Source: Ectopseudomonas chengduensis
Lineage (GTDB): Bacteria > Pseudomonadota > Gammaproteobacteria > Pseudomonadales > Pseudomonadaceae
Direction of reading: 5' to 3'
NCBI RefSeq assembly: GCF_015712065.1
Contig: NZ_JACFYZ010000002.1
Coordinates: forward strand, 496,001 to 560,000
Length of the DNA stretch: 64,000 nt
The position numbers and the translations under genes are program-made. Below the pieces are notes generated by a model that saw only the letters and a list, made by a program, of their open reading frames with translations, was not told the origin of the DNA and did no database searches. Below, piece after piece: positions 29,931 to 38,784 of the stretch; within the stretch, counting starts at the first letter, position 1, and every line of letters begins with the position of its first letter.

Positions 29931-30668
29931 ATGACCCAGTCCGCTGCCCCTGTCGCCGAAGGCGAGAAGATCCTCATCGTCGATGACGACGCCCGTCTGC
30001 GCCGCTTGCTCGAGCGCTTCTTCGATGAGCAGGGCTATCGGGTTCGCGCAGTGGAAAACGTCGAGCAGATGGATCGTCTGCTGGCGCGCGAACTGTTCAA
30101 TCTGGTGGTATTGGACCTGATGTTGCCGGGTGAAGACGGTCTCTCTGCTTGCCGCCGCTTGCGTGAAGCCGGCAACCAGATGCCGATCATCATGCTCACC
30201 GCCAAGGGCGATGAGTCCAGTCGTATCCAGGGCCTGGAGCTGGGTGCTGACGACTACCTGGCCAAACCCTTCAACCCGCGTGAGTTGCTGGCGCGGATCA
30301 AGGCGGTGCTGCGCCGTCAGGCGCCAGTGGTGCCGGGTGCGCCGGGCAGCGAAGACGAGAGCGTCAGCTTCGGCGAGTATGAATTGTCCCTGGCCACCCG
30401 CGAGCTGAAGAAGGGTGAGCAGGTGCACATGCTCACCACCGGCGAGTTCGCCGTGCTCAAGGCGCTGGTGCAACATGCGCGCGAGCCGCTGACCCGCGAC
30501 AAGCTGATGAACCTGGCCCGTGGCCGTGAGTGGGACGCGTTGGAGCGCTCCATCGACGTGCAGATCAGCCGCCTGCGTCGCCTGATCGAACCGGATCCGT
30601 CCAAGCCGCGCTATATCCAGACTGTCTGGGGGGTGGGCTACGTGTTCGTGCCCGACGGCAACAAGTGA
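29931..30668 (+). CDS. ompR: OmpR response regulator
   Basis: A 245-residue response regulator. The receiver domain has the acidic pair in ILIVDDDARLRR, the phospho-accepting Asp62 in VVLDLMLPGEDG and the lysine of YLAKPFNPREL. The C-terminal winged helix contains LTTGEFAVLKALV and DVQISRLRRLIEP. AAGGAGACGCC precedes the ATG. The sensor kinase gene envZ follows in the same direction, separated by a REP-like palindrome. OmpR is expected to regulate envelope and osmotic responses. Confidence 0.95.
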   Translation: MTQSAAPVAEGEKILIVDDDARLRRLLERFFDEQGYRVRAVENVEQMDRLLARELFNLVVLDLMLPGEDGLSACRRLREAGNQMPIIMLTAKGDESSRIQGLELGADDYLAKPFNPRELLARIKAVLRRQAPVVPGAPGSEDESVSFGEYELSLATRELKKGEQVHMLTTGEFAVLKALVQHAREPLTRDKLMNLARGREWDALERSIDVQISRLRRLIEPDPSKPRYIQTVWGVGYVFVPDGNK

Positions 30669-30670
30669 CA

Positions 30671-30732
30671 TGTAGGAGCGGGCGCTGCTCGCGAAAACGT
30701 TGTTTCGATTCGCGAGCTGTGCTCGCTCCTAC
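30671..30732. repeat. REP-like palindrome between ompR and envZ
   Basis: TGTAGGAGCGGGCGCTGCTCGCG opens the element, and CGCGAGCTGTGCTCGCTCCTAC closes it. It starts two bases after the ompR stop and ends 12 bases before the envZ start, occupying nearly the whole gap within the operon. Confidence 0.85.
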
Positions 30733-30744
30733 GGTTGTGTATTG

Positions 30745-32061
30745 ATGAAAGCCCCCTACTGGTTCCCGCAAAGCTTCTTCGCCCGCACCCTCTGGCTGGT
30801 GCTCGTGGTCGTGCTGTTCTCCAAGGCACTGACCCTGGTGTACCTGATGATGAACGAGGACGTGCTGGTCGACCGCCAGTACAGCCACGGTGCAGCGCTG
30901 ACCTTGCGTGCCTACTGGGCAGCCAATCCCGATGATCGCGACCATATCGCCCAGGCCGCCGGGCTCAAGCGCATCCCGCGGGACAAGGTACCGGCCAGTG
31001 AGCAGCACTGGCCCTACAGCGAGATCTTCCAGCGGCAGATGCAAACCGAGCTCGGCCCCGATACCGAAACCCGCGTGCGTGCGACCACGCCGCCAGCGCT
31101 GTGGGTGCGGGCGCCGAGTCTCGGCGATGGCTGGGTGCGGGTGCCGATGTATCCGCATCCGCTGCGTGGCCAGCGCATCTGGAGCGTGCTCGGCTGGTTC
31201 CTCGGCATCGGCCTGCTGTCCACGGCCGCGGCCTGGATCTTCGTGCGCCAGCTCAACGCGCCGCTCAAGCGCCTGGTCTATGCCGCTCGCCAGCTTGGTC
31301 AGGGGCGCAGCGTGCGCCTGCCGGTGGGCGATACGCCAAGCGAGATGACCGAGGTGTACCGCGCCTTCAACCAGATGGCCGAGGACGTCGAACAGGCCGG
31401 GCGCGAACGTGAATTGATGCTGGCCGGTGTTTCTCATGATCTGCGCACGCCGCTGACGCGCCTGCGCCTGGCCCTGGAATTCATGGACAACGATTCCGAA
31501 CTGACCGAGGACATGGTGCGCGATATCGAGGACATGGACGCCATCCTCGATCAGTTCCTCGCCTTCATCCGTGACGGGCGCGACGAGCCGGTGGAGGAAC
31601 TGGACTTCTCCGAACTGGTGCGCGAAACCCTGGCGCCCTATAACCAGAACGGCGAGCGCGTGCGCCTGTGCCTCGAGCCGATCCCGCCTTTCCCGCTGCG
31701 CCGGGTGTCGACCAAGCGTCTGCTCACCAATCTGGTGGAGAACGCCCTCAATCACGGCGGTGGTGATGCCGTCGAGGTGGTCGCCAGCCTGGCCGGCGAC
31801 TACAACGCACCTTATGTGGTGCTGAGCGTGCTGGACCGTGGCAACGGTATCGATCCGGCCGAGCTGGACAGCATCTTCAACCCCTTCATTCGCGGTGATC
31901 GGGCGCGCGGCGGGCGCGGCACCGGCCTTGGTCTGGCCATCGTCAAGCGCATCGCGGCACTGCATGGTGGCAGCGTCGAGTTGCGCAACCGCTCCGGCGG
32001 CGGCCTCGAGGCGCGGGTGCGCCTGCCGCTCGGCCTGCTGTTGCCGCGCGACGCGGTGTAG
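30745..32061 (+). CDS. envZ: EnvZ osmosensor histidine kinase
   Basis: A 438-residue inner-membrane sensor kinase. A first membrane segment covers about residues 12-35, a periplasmic loop of some 115 residues follows, and a second segment is near 150-172. A HAMP linker leads to the phosphorylated His231 in SHDLRTPLTRLRLAL. The ATPase domain has the N box NLVENALNHG, DRGNGI and GTGLGLAIVKR. It partners OmpR encoded just upstream. The ATG at 30745 has only a weak ribosome site, which the preceding repeat may have affected. Confidence 0.94.
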   Translation: MKAPYWFPQSFFARTLWLVLVVVLFSKALTLVYLMMNEDVLVDRQYSHGAALTLRAYWAANPDDRDHIAQAAGLKRIPRDKVPASEQHWPYSEIFQRQMQTELGPDTETRVRATTPPALWVRAPSLGDGWVRVPMYPHPLRGQRIWSVLGWFLGIGLLSTAAAWIFVRQLNAPLKRLVYAARQLGQGRSVRLPVGDTPSEMTEVYRAFNQMAEDVEQAGRERELMLAGVSHDLRTPLTRLRLALEFMDNDSELTEDMVRDIEDMDAILDQFLAFIRDGRDEPVEELDFSELVRETLAPYNQNGERVRLCLEPIPPFPLRRVSTKRLLTNLVENALNHGGGDAVEVVASLAGDYNAPYVVLSVLDRGNGIDPAELDSIFNPFIRGDRARGGRGTGLGLAIVKRIAALHGGSVELRNRSGGGLEARVRLPLGLLLPRDAV

Positions 32062-32163
32062 CTGACGACCGACCGTCCTGGCGACGGTCAGGGTGCTGGC
32101 AATATGCTGCCAAGCGCTCTGGCGCTGGGCTATGCTGTGCCAGCGCATCAACTCGAGGCCTGC

Positions 32164-35100
32164 ATGCCTTCCGCCTTCCCCGACCGCTTGCCCAACTGGA
32201 CCTGGTGGCTGCCGCTGCCGATTTTCCATCTGGCAACCTGGATTTCCCTGGCGACCCGTCTGAATGACGGGGTGGCATTGTGTTACCTGCCCTTGGTGCT
32301 CGGCCTTGCCCTGTGTCTGTGGTGGGGGCCGCGGGTGCTGCCTGCGTTGTACCTCAATGCCCTGGTCAGCGTGCCGCTCTGGGGCCTGCCCTGGAAGTGG
32401 GCGCCGCTCTATGCCCTGCCGGAAACCGCCGCCGTTGCCCTGGGCTGGTGGCTGTTGCGGCGTCAGCCTTTCGATCCTGCGCTGGGACGTTTGAGCGATC
32501 TGCTGAGATTTTTTGCCTTCGCTGTGTTGATGCCGAGCGCCTTGGTGGCGCTCGGCTTGCAGAGCAACCTCTGGCTGACCGGTTTTCAGGCCAGCGAGCA
32601 GTGGGCGCAGGACAGCCTGTCAATCTGGTTGAGCGACACCATCAATATGCTCGCCCTGACGGCGCCTTTGCTGGCGTACGGCACCCCGCTGCTGCGGGCG
32701 CGCGGCTGGACCCGCGAGCTGCTGGTAGATAGCGCGCCGACGCTGAGCATCAGCCGCTCGCCAGGTGGTTGGCTGTTGGCGACAGGTGTATTTCTGGTGC
32801 TGATGTTGCTGAGCGCCAGCCTGCCGTCTCAACTCGCCCTGCCGCTGCTTGGCCTGAGCATGCTGGTACTGGCGCTGAGGCACGCCTTCGCTGGTGCTCT
32901 GTATGGCGTGTTGCTGGTGTACGCCGCGACCCTGCCGCTACCGCAGCTGCGCGGCAGTCCGAGCTTCGGCGAGCTGGATCTGCAGCGTAGCCAGTTGCAT
33001 TTCGTCGTCATGCTGCTGATGGGCGCCACCTTGCTGGTGGGCCGTGCGCTTAGCGATCTGCGTCAGGCGCTGGCGCGCAGCGCGCAGATGCAGCAGCAAC
33101 TGGCTCGTGCCAACCTGGCGATGGAGGCCAGCCCGCTGGGCGTGACCATTGCCGATGCGCGCCAGGCCGATACGCCATTGGTGTACTGCAATGCCGCATT
33201 CAGCCAGATAACCGGCTACAGCGCCGAGGAGGCGCTGGGGCGCAACTGCCGTTTCCTGCTCGGCCAGGATCGCGCCCAGCTGGAGCTGCAACCATTGCGC
33301 CGTGCCCTGCGAGAAGGGCGCAGTGGCCACGCGGTGGTGCGCAACTATCGCAAGGACGGCAAGCCGTTCTGGAACGAGGTGGTGTTGGCGCCGATGCGCG
33401 ACGGGGAGGGCATCAGCCATTTCGTCGGGCTGCAGCATGATGTCACCGAGCGTGTCGAACTGGCGGCCAAGGTCGAACTGCAGCGCGCGCAATTACTGCG
33501 TCAGAGCCATCTGTTCAGCCAGACCGAAGACATCGCCAACCTGGGTGGCTGGGTGCTGGAGATCAGCGACTACGGCATGTTCTGGAGTGATGGCTGCTAC
33601 CGCATCGTCGACCGCGACATCCAGCAGGGGCCACCCGATCTGCAGCAGGTGCTGGACTACTACGACACGCCGAGTCAGGCGCTGATCATGCAGACCCTGC
33701 AGGCAGCCTTGAGCGGGATGGATGACCTGGATATCGAGGTGCGCCTGGCCGCGCGCCTGGGCGGACGCCTGGTGCGCCTACGCGGCATGGCCGAGCGCGA
33801 TAACGATGGCAGCCTGGTGCGCATCTATGGCGTGGTGCAGGACATCAGCGAGCGCAAACGCACCGAGTCGCAACTGCGCGAGCGTGACGAGCGGCTGCGC
33901 CTGTTCTTCGAGGCCCCGCTGATCGGCATGGCACTGACCACCCAGAGTTTTGGCTGGGAGGAGGTCAACCAGAAGCTGTGCAGCATCCTCGGCCGCAGTC
34001 GCGACGCATTGCTCGCCAGCAGTTGGCAGCAGTTGTCGCACCCGGACGATCTGCCGATCGAGCAGGCCCATGTGGAGCAGGTACTGCTGGGTAGCAGCGA
34101 TGGCTTCGAGATGGACAAGCGCTTTCTGCGTGCCGATGGCTTGGTGGTCTTCACCCGTGTCAGTCTGCGCGCCGTGCGCGGCGGTGGTGGCCGGCAGACG
34201 CTGTTCCTGCTGCTGGTCGAGGACATCAGTGCCCGGCGCGAGGCCGAGGCGCGCTATCGAACGCTGGTCGAGCACGCGCCCGAGGCGATCTTGCTGTTCG
34301 ACCCGGAGGGCGGCATCGTCGAGTGCAACGAGAACGCCCTGGGTCTGTTTCGCTATCGCCGCGATGAGCTGCTCGGCAAATCGATTCAGAGCATCAGCCC
34401 GCTGCGTCAGGCCGATGGTCGGCTGTCCTCCCGCGCAGGCAAGGCCTTTCTGCGCCGTGCCATTGCCGGTGGTGCGCCGGTGTTCGAATGGAGCCATCGC
34501 GACAGCGGCGGTCGCCAGTTGCCCTGCGAGGTGCGCCTGGTGCGCATGCCGGGGGAGAACCTGCTGATTCGCGCCAGCATCACCGATATCTCCGAACGTC
34601 AGCGCTACCAGCGCGAGATCGAGCGCCTGGCCTACAGCGACGAACTCACCGGCCTACCCAATCGCCGCCTGCTGCTCGATCGCCTGCAGCACGCCATGGA
34701 TCGCGAGAATCGTGAGGGCAGCCTGGGCGCGCTGCTGTTCATCGATCTGGATCACTTCAAGACGGTCAACGACAGCCTGGGTCATCTGGTTGGCGATGCC
34801 CTGCTGGTCGAGGTGACCACACGCCTGGCTCGTGAGCTGCGCACTGAAGACACCCTGGCGCGTCTCGGCGGTGACGAGTTCGTGGTGCTGCTCGAAGCGC
34901 TGGGCCATGAGCCGCAGGCGGTTGCCGAGCAGGCCGCAGCAGTGGGTGAGAAATTGCTGCGCGGCCTGCATGGCAGTTGCCTGATCGACGGCCATGAGCT
35001 GGCGATCAGCGCCAGTATCGGCATCGCCCTGCACCCGTTGGGCCTGCAGCAGGCCTCGGACATTCTCAAGCAGGCCGATACCGCCATGTACCGGGCCAAG

Positions 35101-35928
35101 CATGCCGGGCGCAACGCCCTGCATTTCTTCGCCCCGGAGATGCAGGTTGCCATCGACCAACGCCTGCAGTTGCAGAGCGAGCTGCGCCAGGCCATCGCGC
35201 GTCAGCAACTGCAGCTGGTGTTCCAGCCGCAGCTGATGCTGGCTGACAACAGCGTGGCGGGCGCCGAGGTGTTGCTGCGCTGGATGCACCCCGAGCGTGG
35301 TGAGATCGGTCCGGATCAGTTCATCCCCCTGGCCGAGGAAACCGGGCTGATCCAGGACATTGGCCAGTGGGTGCTGGAGCAGGCTTGTGCGGCGCTGGCG
35401 CGCTGGCAGGCGCAATGGCCGCGGCTGGTGCTGGCGGTCAATCTCAGCCCGCGTGAGCTGCGTCAGGCGGGCTGCGTGGAGCGTGTCGAGCAGTGCCTGC
35501 GTGATCACGCCGTGCCGGCCCAGTCCCTGGAGCTGGAAATCACCGAGGGCGTGCTACTCGAAGATGTCGAGCGCTGCATCGGCAACATGCAGCAGCTCAA
35601 GGCGCAGGGCGTGCGCTTCGCCATCGATGACTTCGGTACCGGCTACTCGTCGCTCACCTACCTCAAGCGTCTGCCGCTGGACCGGCTTAAGATCGACCGC
35701 AGCTTCGTCGCCGATCTCGACGGCGAAGCGAGTGGGCGCATGCTGGTGCAGACCATCCTGATGATCGCGCGCAACTTGGGCCTGGAGTGCGTGGCCGAAG
35801 GTATCGAACACGACAGCCAGCTGGCGCTGCTGCGTGAGCAGGATTGTGCCCTCGGGCAGGGTTATCTGTTCGGCAAACCGATGGTCGAGGCCGAGTTTCT
35901 CGCCTGGATGCAGTCGCGTCAGCGCTGA
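32164..35928 (+). CDS. MASE1-LOV-PAS-GGDEF-EAL cyclic-di-GMP enzyme
   Basis: A 1254-residue membrane protein. Residues 1-300 hold about eight membrane helices in a MASE1-like pattern. At about 320-430 comes a PAS domain with all marks of a flavin-binding LOV domain: FSQITGYSAEE, then GRNCRFLLG with the photo-adduct cysteine at 362, and NYRKDGKPFWNE. Three more PAS-like domains follow (about 440-570, 575-695, 698-815). The GGDEF domain has an intact RLGGDEF at 900-906. The EAL domain starts EVLLRW at 1035 and keeps NLSPREL, EITEGVL, DDFGTGYSSL, KIDRSFV and AEGIE, so both diguanylate cyclase and phosphodiesterase activity look possible. The ATG at 32164 is preferred to one 20 codons earlier. 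It ends six bases from the convergent ldcA. Light response is inferred from the LOV residues. Confidence 0.9.
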   Translation: MPSAFPDRLPNWTWWLPLPIFHLATWISLATRLNDGVALCYLPLVLGLALCLWWGPRVLPALYLNALVSVPLWGLPWKWAPLYALPETAAVALGWWLLRRQPFDPALGRLSDLLRFFAFAVLMPSALVALGLQSNLWLTGFQASEQWAQDSLSIWLSDTINMLALTAPLLAYGTPLLRARGWTRELLVDSAPTLSISRSPGGWLLATGVFLVLMLLSASLPSQLALPLLGLSMLVLALRHAFAGALYGVLLVYAATLPLPQLRGSPSFGELDLQRSQLHFVVMLLMGATLLVGRALSDLRQALARSAQMQQQLARANLAMEASPLGVTIADARQADTPLVYCNAAFSQITGYSAEEALGRNCRFLLGQDRAQLELQPLRRALREGRSGHAVVRNYRKDGKPFWNEVVLAPMRDGEGISHFVGLQHDVTERVELAAKVELQRAQLLRQSHLFSQTEDIANLGGWVLEISDYGMFWSDGCYRIVDRDIQQGPPDLQQVLDYYDTPSQALIMQTLQAALSGMDDLDIEVRLAARLGGRLVRLRGMAERDNDGSLVRIYGVVQDISERKRTESQLRERDERLRLFFEAPLIGMALTTQSFGWEEVNQKLCSILGRSRDALLASSWQQLSHPDDLPIEQAHVEQVLLGSSDGFEMDKRFLRADGLVVFTRVSLRAVRGGGGRQTLFLLLVEDISARREAEARYRTLVEHAPEAILLFDPEGGIVECNENALGLFRYRRDELLGKSIQSISPLRQADGRLSSRAGKAFLRRAIAGGAPVFEWSHRDSGGRQLPCEVRLVRMPGENLLIRASITDISERQRYQREIERLAYSDELTGLPNRRLLLDRLQHAMDRENREGSLGALLFIDLDHFKTVNDSLGHLVGDALLVEVTTRLARELRTEDTLARLGGDEFVVLLEALGHEPQAVAEQAAAVGEKLLRGLHGSCLIDGHELAISASIGIALHPLGLQQASDILKQADTAMYRAKHAGRNALHFFAPEMQVAIDQRLQLQSELRQAIARQQLQLVFQPQLMLADNSVAGAEVLLRWMHPERGEIGPDQFIPLAEETGLIQDIGQWVLEQACAALARWQAQWPRLVLAVNLSPRELRQAGCVERVEQCLRDHAVPAQSLELEITEGVLLEDVERCIGNMQQLKAQGVRFAIDDFGTGYSSLTYLKRLPLDRLKIDRSFVADLDGEASGRMLVQTILMIARNLGLECVAEGIEHDSQLALLREQDCALGQGYLFGKPMVEAEFLAWMQSRQR

Positions 35929-35934
35929 GGTGGC

Positions 35935-36831
35935 CTACCAGTTCAGGCTGCTAGCGCTCAGTCGCGCCTGCTGACCGTAGGGCCAGGGAAAGTTGCTCTC
36001 GCCATGCCCGCTCGGCAGGTCGCCATACAGCGGCACGCCCAGCGGCGCCAGGTATTCGGCAATGATCTGTTCCAGGCTGTGATGCACGCCGCGTCGCGGG
36101 CAGTCGGTGAAACTGCCCAGGCACACCGCACGCGGGCGCTTGCCGGCGAAGCTGTGCAGCAGTTGCCAGAGACTGCGCTCCAGGCGGTAGTAGGGCTCGC
36201 CGACGTCCTCCAGAATCAGGATCGAATCCTCGGCCAGACGCATCTCGGCATGGGTGCCGCAGACGCCGGCCAGGGCCGTCAGGTTGCCGCCCTGCAAGGT
36301 GCCCTCGATGACATGTTGCGGGCCGCTGATATGCCGCAGTGGCAGTTGCCGGTGCTGGCCCTTGAGCAGACTCCACAGCGCCTGCATCGAGGCCAGGCGC
36401 TCACGCTGGCCGCCGGGCGCCGACAGCACCTGATGGCCGAGCGCCGTGGCCACCGGCCCATGAATGGCTGGCAGCCCGTGCTGCGCAAAGGCTTCGAGCA
36501 GAATCGACAGATCGGAGAAGCCGATCAGCGGGCGCGGGCTGGCCTGGCGCAGCAGCGCCCAGTCGATATCCGCCACCAACTGAGCGCAGCCATAGCCGCC
36601 ACGCAGGCACCAGGCGGCGCTGATATCCGGCAGGGTGAAGGCCTGGTGCAGGTCTTCCAGGCGTTGCTCCGGCGTGCCGGCCAGGTAGCGATGGCGGGCG
36701 CGCACGTGCCTGCCCAGGTGGTAGCGGATACCCAGCACGTCGAGCTGCGCCAGGGTCGCCTCGAGCACGTCTTCGGCGATGGCTGAGGCCGGCGCGATCA
36801 GCGCCAGGCGACCGTCGAACACTGGGCTCAT
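35935..36831 (-). CDS. ldcA: LD-carboxypeptidase, LdcA type
   Basis: A 298-residue S66-family serine peptidase that removes the terminal D-alanine from cytosolic muropeptide tetrapeptides during cell-wall recycling. The nucleophile lies in [13 protein letters not shown], the glutamate in [17 protein letters not shown], and the histidine in [12 protein letters not shown], after the family landmark CLRGGYG. The length is normal and there is no signal peptide. Its ATG overlaps the rimK stop (ATGA), so rimB, rimK and ldcA form one tightly coupled operon. It faces the LOV/GGDEF/EAL gene tail to tail. Confidence 0.92.
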   Translation of the reverse strand: MSPVFDGRLALIAPASAIAEDVLEATLAQLDVLGIRYHLGRHVRARHRYLAGTPEQRLEDLHQAFTLPDISAAWCLRGGYGCAQLVADIDWALLRQASPRPLIGFSDLSILLEAFAQHGLPAIHGPVATALGHQVLSAPGGQRERLASMQALWSLLKGQHRQLPLRHISGPQHVIEGTLQGGNLTALAGVCGTHAEMRLAEDSILILEDVGEPYYRLERSLWQLLHSFAGKRPRAVCLGSFTDCPRRGVHHSLEQIIAEYLAPLGVPLYGDLPSGHGESNFPWPYGQQARLSASSLNW

Positions 36832-37733
36832 CCGCGACCCTTGGTGCGGGTCTGGCCGGGTTCGGCGTTCTTTTCCAGGTACTGGATGATCATCCCGGCG
36901 ACGTCCTTGCCGGTGGTGGTCTCGATGCCTTCCAGGCCGGGCGAGGAGTTCACTTCCATCACCAGCGGACCGTGGTTGGAACGCAGAATGTCTACCCCGG
37001 CGACGTTCAGGCCCATCACGCGGGCTGCACGGACGGCGGTCATGCGCTCTTCCGGGGTGATCTTGATCAGGCTGGCGCTGCCGCCGCGATGCAGGTTGGA
37101 GCGGAACTCGCCAGCCTTGGCCTGGCGCTTCATCGCCGCGATCACCTTGTCGCCGACCACGAAGCAGCGAATGTCGGCGCCACCGGCTTCCTGGATGTAT
37201 TCCTGGACCATGATGTCCTGCTTGAGGCCGAGGAAGGCCTCGATCACCGACTCGGCCGCCTTGTGCGTTTCGGCCAGTACCACGCCCATGCCCTGGGTGC
37301 CTTCCAGCACCTTGATCACCAGCGGTGCACCGCCAACCATCTGGATCAGGTCGGGAATGTCGTCCGGGGAGTGGGCGAAGCCGGTCACCGGCAGGCCGAT
37401 GCCCTTGCGCGACAACAGTTGCAAGGCGCGCAGCTTGTCGCGCGAGCGGCTGATGGCCACCGACTCGTTGAGCGGGTAGACGCCCATCATCTCGAACTGG
37501 CGCAACACCGCGCAGCCATAGAAGGTCACCGAGGCGCCGATGCGCGGAATCACCGCATCGAAGCCTTCCAGCGCCTGGCCGCGAAAGTGGATCTGCGGCT
37601 TGTGACTGGCGATGTTCATGTAGGCGCGAAGGGTGTCGATCACCTGCATCTCATGGCCCCGCTGTTGACCGGCCTCCACCAGGCGGCGGGTGGAATACAG
37701 ACGCGGATTGCGCGACAGCACGGCGATCTTCAT
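36828..37733 (-). CDS. rimK: RimK, ribosomal protein S6 glutamate ligase
   Basis: A 301-residue ATP-grasp ligase that adds glutamates to the C-terminus of ribosomal protein S6. The start [18 protein letters not shown] is typical. ATP-grasp landmarks are [38 protein letters not shown] and the metal-binding [14 protein letters not shown]. In P. fluorescens RimK activity is controlled by cyclic-di-GMP and by RimA and RimB. Here rimB lies directly upstream and overlaps by ATGA, and ldcA downstream likewise. A separate rimA gene is not seen. A longer upstream reading to 38159 merely crosses rimB in another frame. Confidence 0.95.
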   Translation of the reverse strand: MKIAVLSRNPRLYSTRRLVEAGQQRGHEMQVIDTLRAYMNIASHKPQIHFRGQALEGFDAVIPRIGASVTFYGCAVLRQFEMMGVYPLNESVAISRSRDKLRALQLLSRKGIGLPVTGFAHSPDDIPDLIQMVGGAPLVIKVLEGTQGMGVVLAETHKAAESVIEAFLGLKQDIMVQEYIQEAGGADIRCFVVGDKVIAAMKRQAKAGEFRSNLHRGGSASLIKITPEERMTAVRAARVMGLNVAGVDILRSNHGPLVMEVNSSPGLEGIETTTGKDVAGMIIQYLEKNAEPGQTRTKGRG

Positions 37734-38227
37734 TGGGCACCTGGAAGGGACGAGGAGAGTGAGGGTTTGTCCTGCACGTAGCTGAGTGCCGGATTGACCA
37801 CCAGTTGGCCGGTGATCAGCGCCTTGGAGCCGAGTAGTACGCGATAACGCATGGTCTTGCGACAGGCCAGGGTGAACTCCACCGGCCACAGACGATCGCC
37901 GAGGGCCAGGTGCGTGCGGATCACGTAGCGGCTCTGCGCCTGGCCGTTGGAGCTCTTGATGCGTTTGACCGAGACCATCTGCGCTTCGCAGCGATGACGG
38001 CGTTGCACCTGGGTGCCGAGGTAGGCGGTGAAACGCACCCAGTCCTCGCCGTCCTTCTGGAACGGCTGGATATCGCTGGCGTGCAGGCTCGAGGTGCTGG
38101 CGCCGGTGTCGATCTTGGCACGCAGGCCGATGATGCCGAGCTCTGGCAGATTGATCCACTCACGCAGGCCGATCACGCTGAGCTGGTCGAAAGTCTTCAA
38201 GGTGAGAGTGTCCCCTGCGGCCGACAA
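37730..38227 (-). CDS. rimB: RimB-type retropepsin-like protease (ATP-dependent zinc protease family)
   Basis: A 165-residue protein of the COG4067 group. It has a retroviral-protease-like motif, [14 protein letters not shown], in which Asp-Thr-Gly is the expected catalytic turn, and a later [16 protein letters not shown] strand-turn of the same fold. In P. fluorescens RimB works with RimK and opposes or tunes S6 polyglutamylation. It is the first gene of the rimB-rimK-ldcA operon and is divergent from hslR with an 86-base gap. The older zinc-protease name is poorly supported by the motif. Confidence 0.88.
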   Translation of the reverse strand: MSAAGDTLTLKTFDQLSVIGLREWINLPELGIIGLRAKIDTGASTSSLHASDIQPFQKDGEDWVRFTAYLGTQVQRRHRCEAQMVSVKRIKSSNGQAQSRYVIRTHLALGDRLWPVEFTLACRKTMRYRVLLGSKALITGQLVVNPALSYVQDKPSLSSSLPGAQ

Positions 38228-38313
38228 AGCCTATGATTTCGCGCATTCTAGTTGTGTCGTGTGACAACTGCATCTGCCGTGCGTGCGAATACCTGAACCC
38301 TTCAGAGAGTGAG

Positions 38314-38742
38314 ATGAGCGAAAAAGACGACGACAAGATCCGCCTGGACAAATGGCTGTGGGCGGCACGCTTCTTCAAGACACGTGCCCTGTGCAAGGCG
38401 GCTATAGAAGGTGGCAAGGTCCATCATCGTGGCGAGCGCTGCAAGCCGGGCAAGGAACCGAAGATCGGCGACGAATACGTGCTGCGCACCGGTTTCGATG
38501 AACGCACCGTGGTCGTGCTGGCGCTATCCAGCGTCCGTCGCGGCGCGCCCGAGGCACAACTGCTGTACCGCGAGACGGAAGAAAGTATCGCTCGCCGCGA
38601 GCAGGCTGCGGCGATGCGCAAGGCTGGCGCCGTGGGTATGCAGACCGATGGTCGGCCGAGCAAGAAGCAGCGCCGGCAGATCCATCAGTTCAACGAACAG
38701 CAGGAAGGTGGCCTGCGCCACCCCTGGGCGGATGAGGATTAG
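38314..38742 (+). CDS. hslR: Ribosome-associated heat shock protein 15
   Basis: A 142-residue S4-domain RNA-binding protein that recognises stalled 50S subunits carrying nascent chains and helps recycle them. The S4 core is IRLDKWLWAARFFKTRALCK, followed by GGKVHHRGERCKPG and EYVLRTG. The C-terminus is basic and lysine/arginine-rich. I used the ATG at 38314, which gives the family start just before the S4 domain. It lies with hslO nearby, matching the heat-shock neighbourhood in other pseudomonads. Confidence 0.94.
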   Translation: MSEKDDDKIRLDKWLWAARFFKTRALCKAAIEGGKVHHRGERCKPGKEPKIGDEYVLRTGFDERTVVVLALSSVRRGAPEAQLLYRETEESIARREQAAAMRKAGAVGMQTDGRPSKKQRRQIHQFNEQQEGGLRHPWADED

Positions 38743-38751
38743 GCGCAAGCC

Positions 38752-38783
38752 TGTAGGAGCGAGTCGCGTTGTTTGTAGCCCGG
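38752..38783. repeat. Two truncated REP-like half elements side by side
   Basis: TGTAGGAGCGAG (left end of the TGTAGGAGC family) is followed by TTGTAGCCCGG (left end of the GTAGCCCGGATG family). Neither has its inverted partner. They lie between the convergent hslR and PAP2 genes. Confidence 0.5.
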
Positions 38784-38784
38784 T

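Noticed and set aside
37734..38159. N-terminal extension of RimK up to 38159
   Set aside because: It runs through rimB in a different frame; MKIAVLSRN at 37733 is the usual RimK start.
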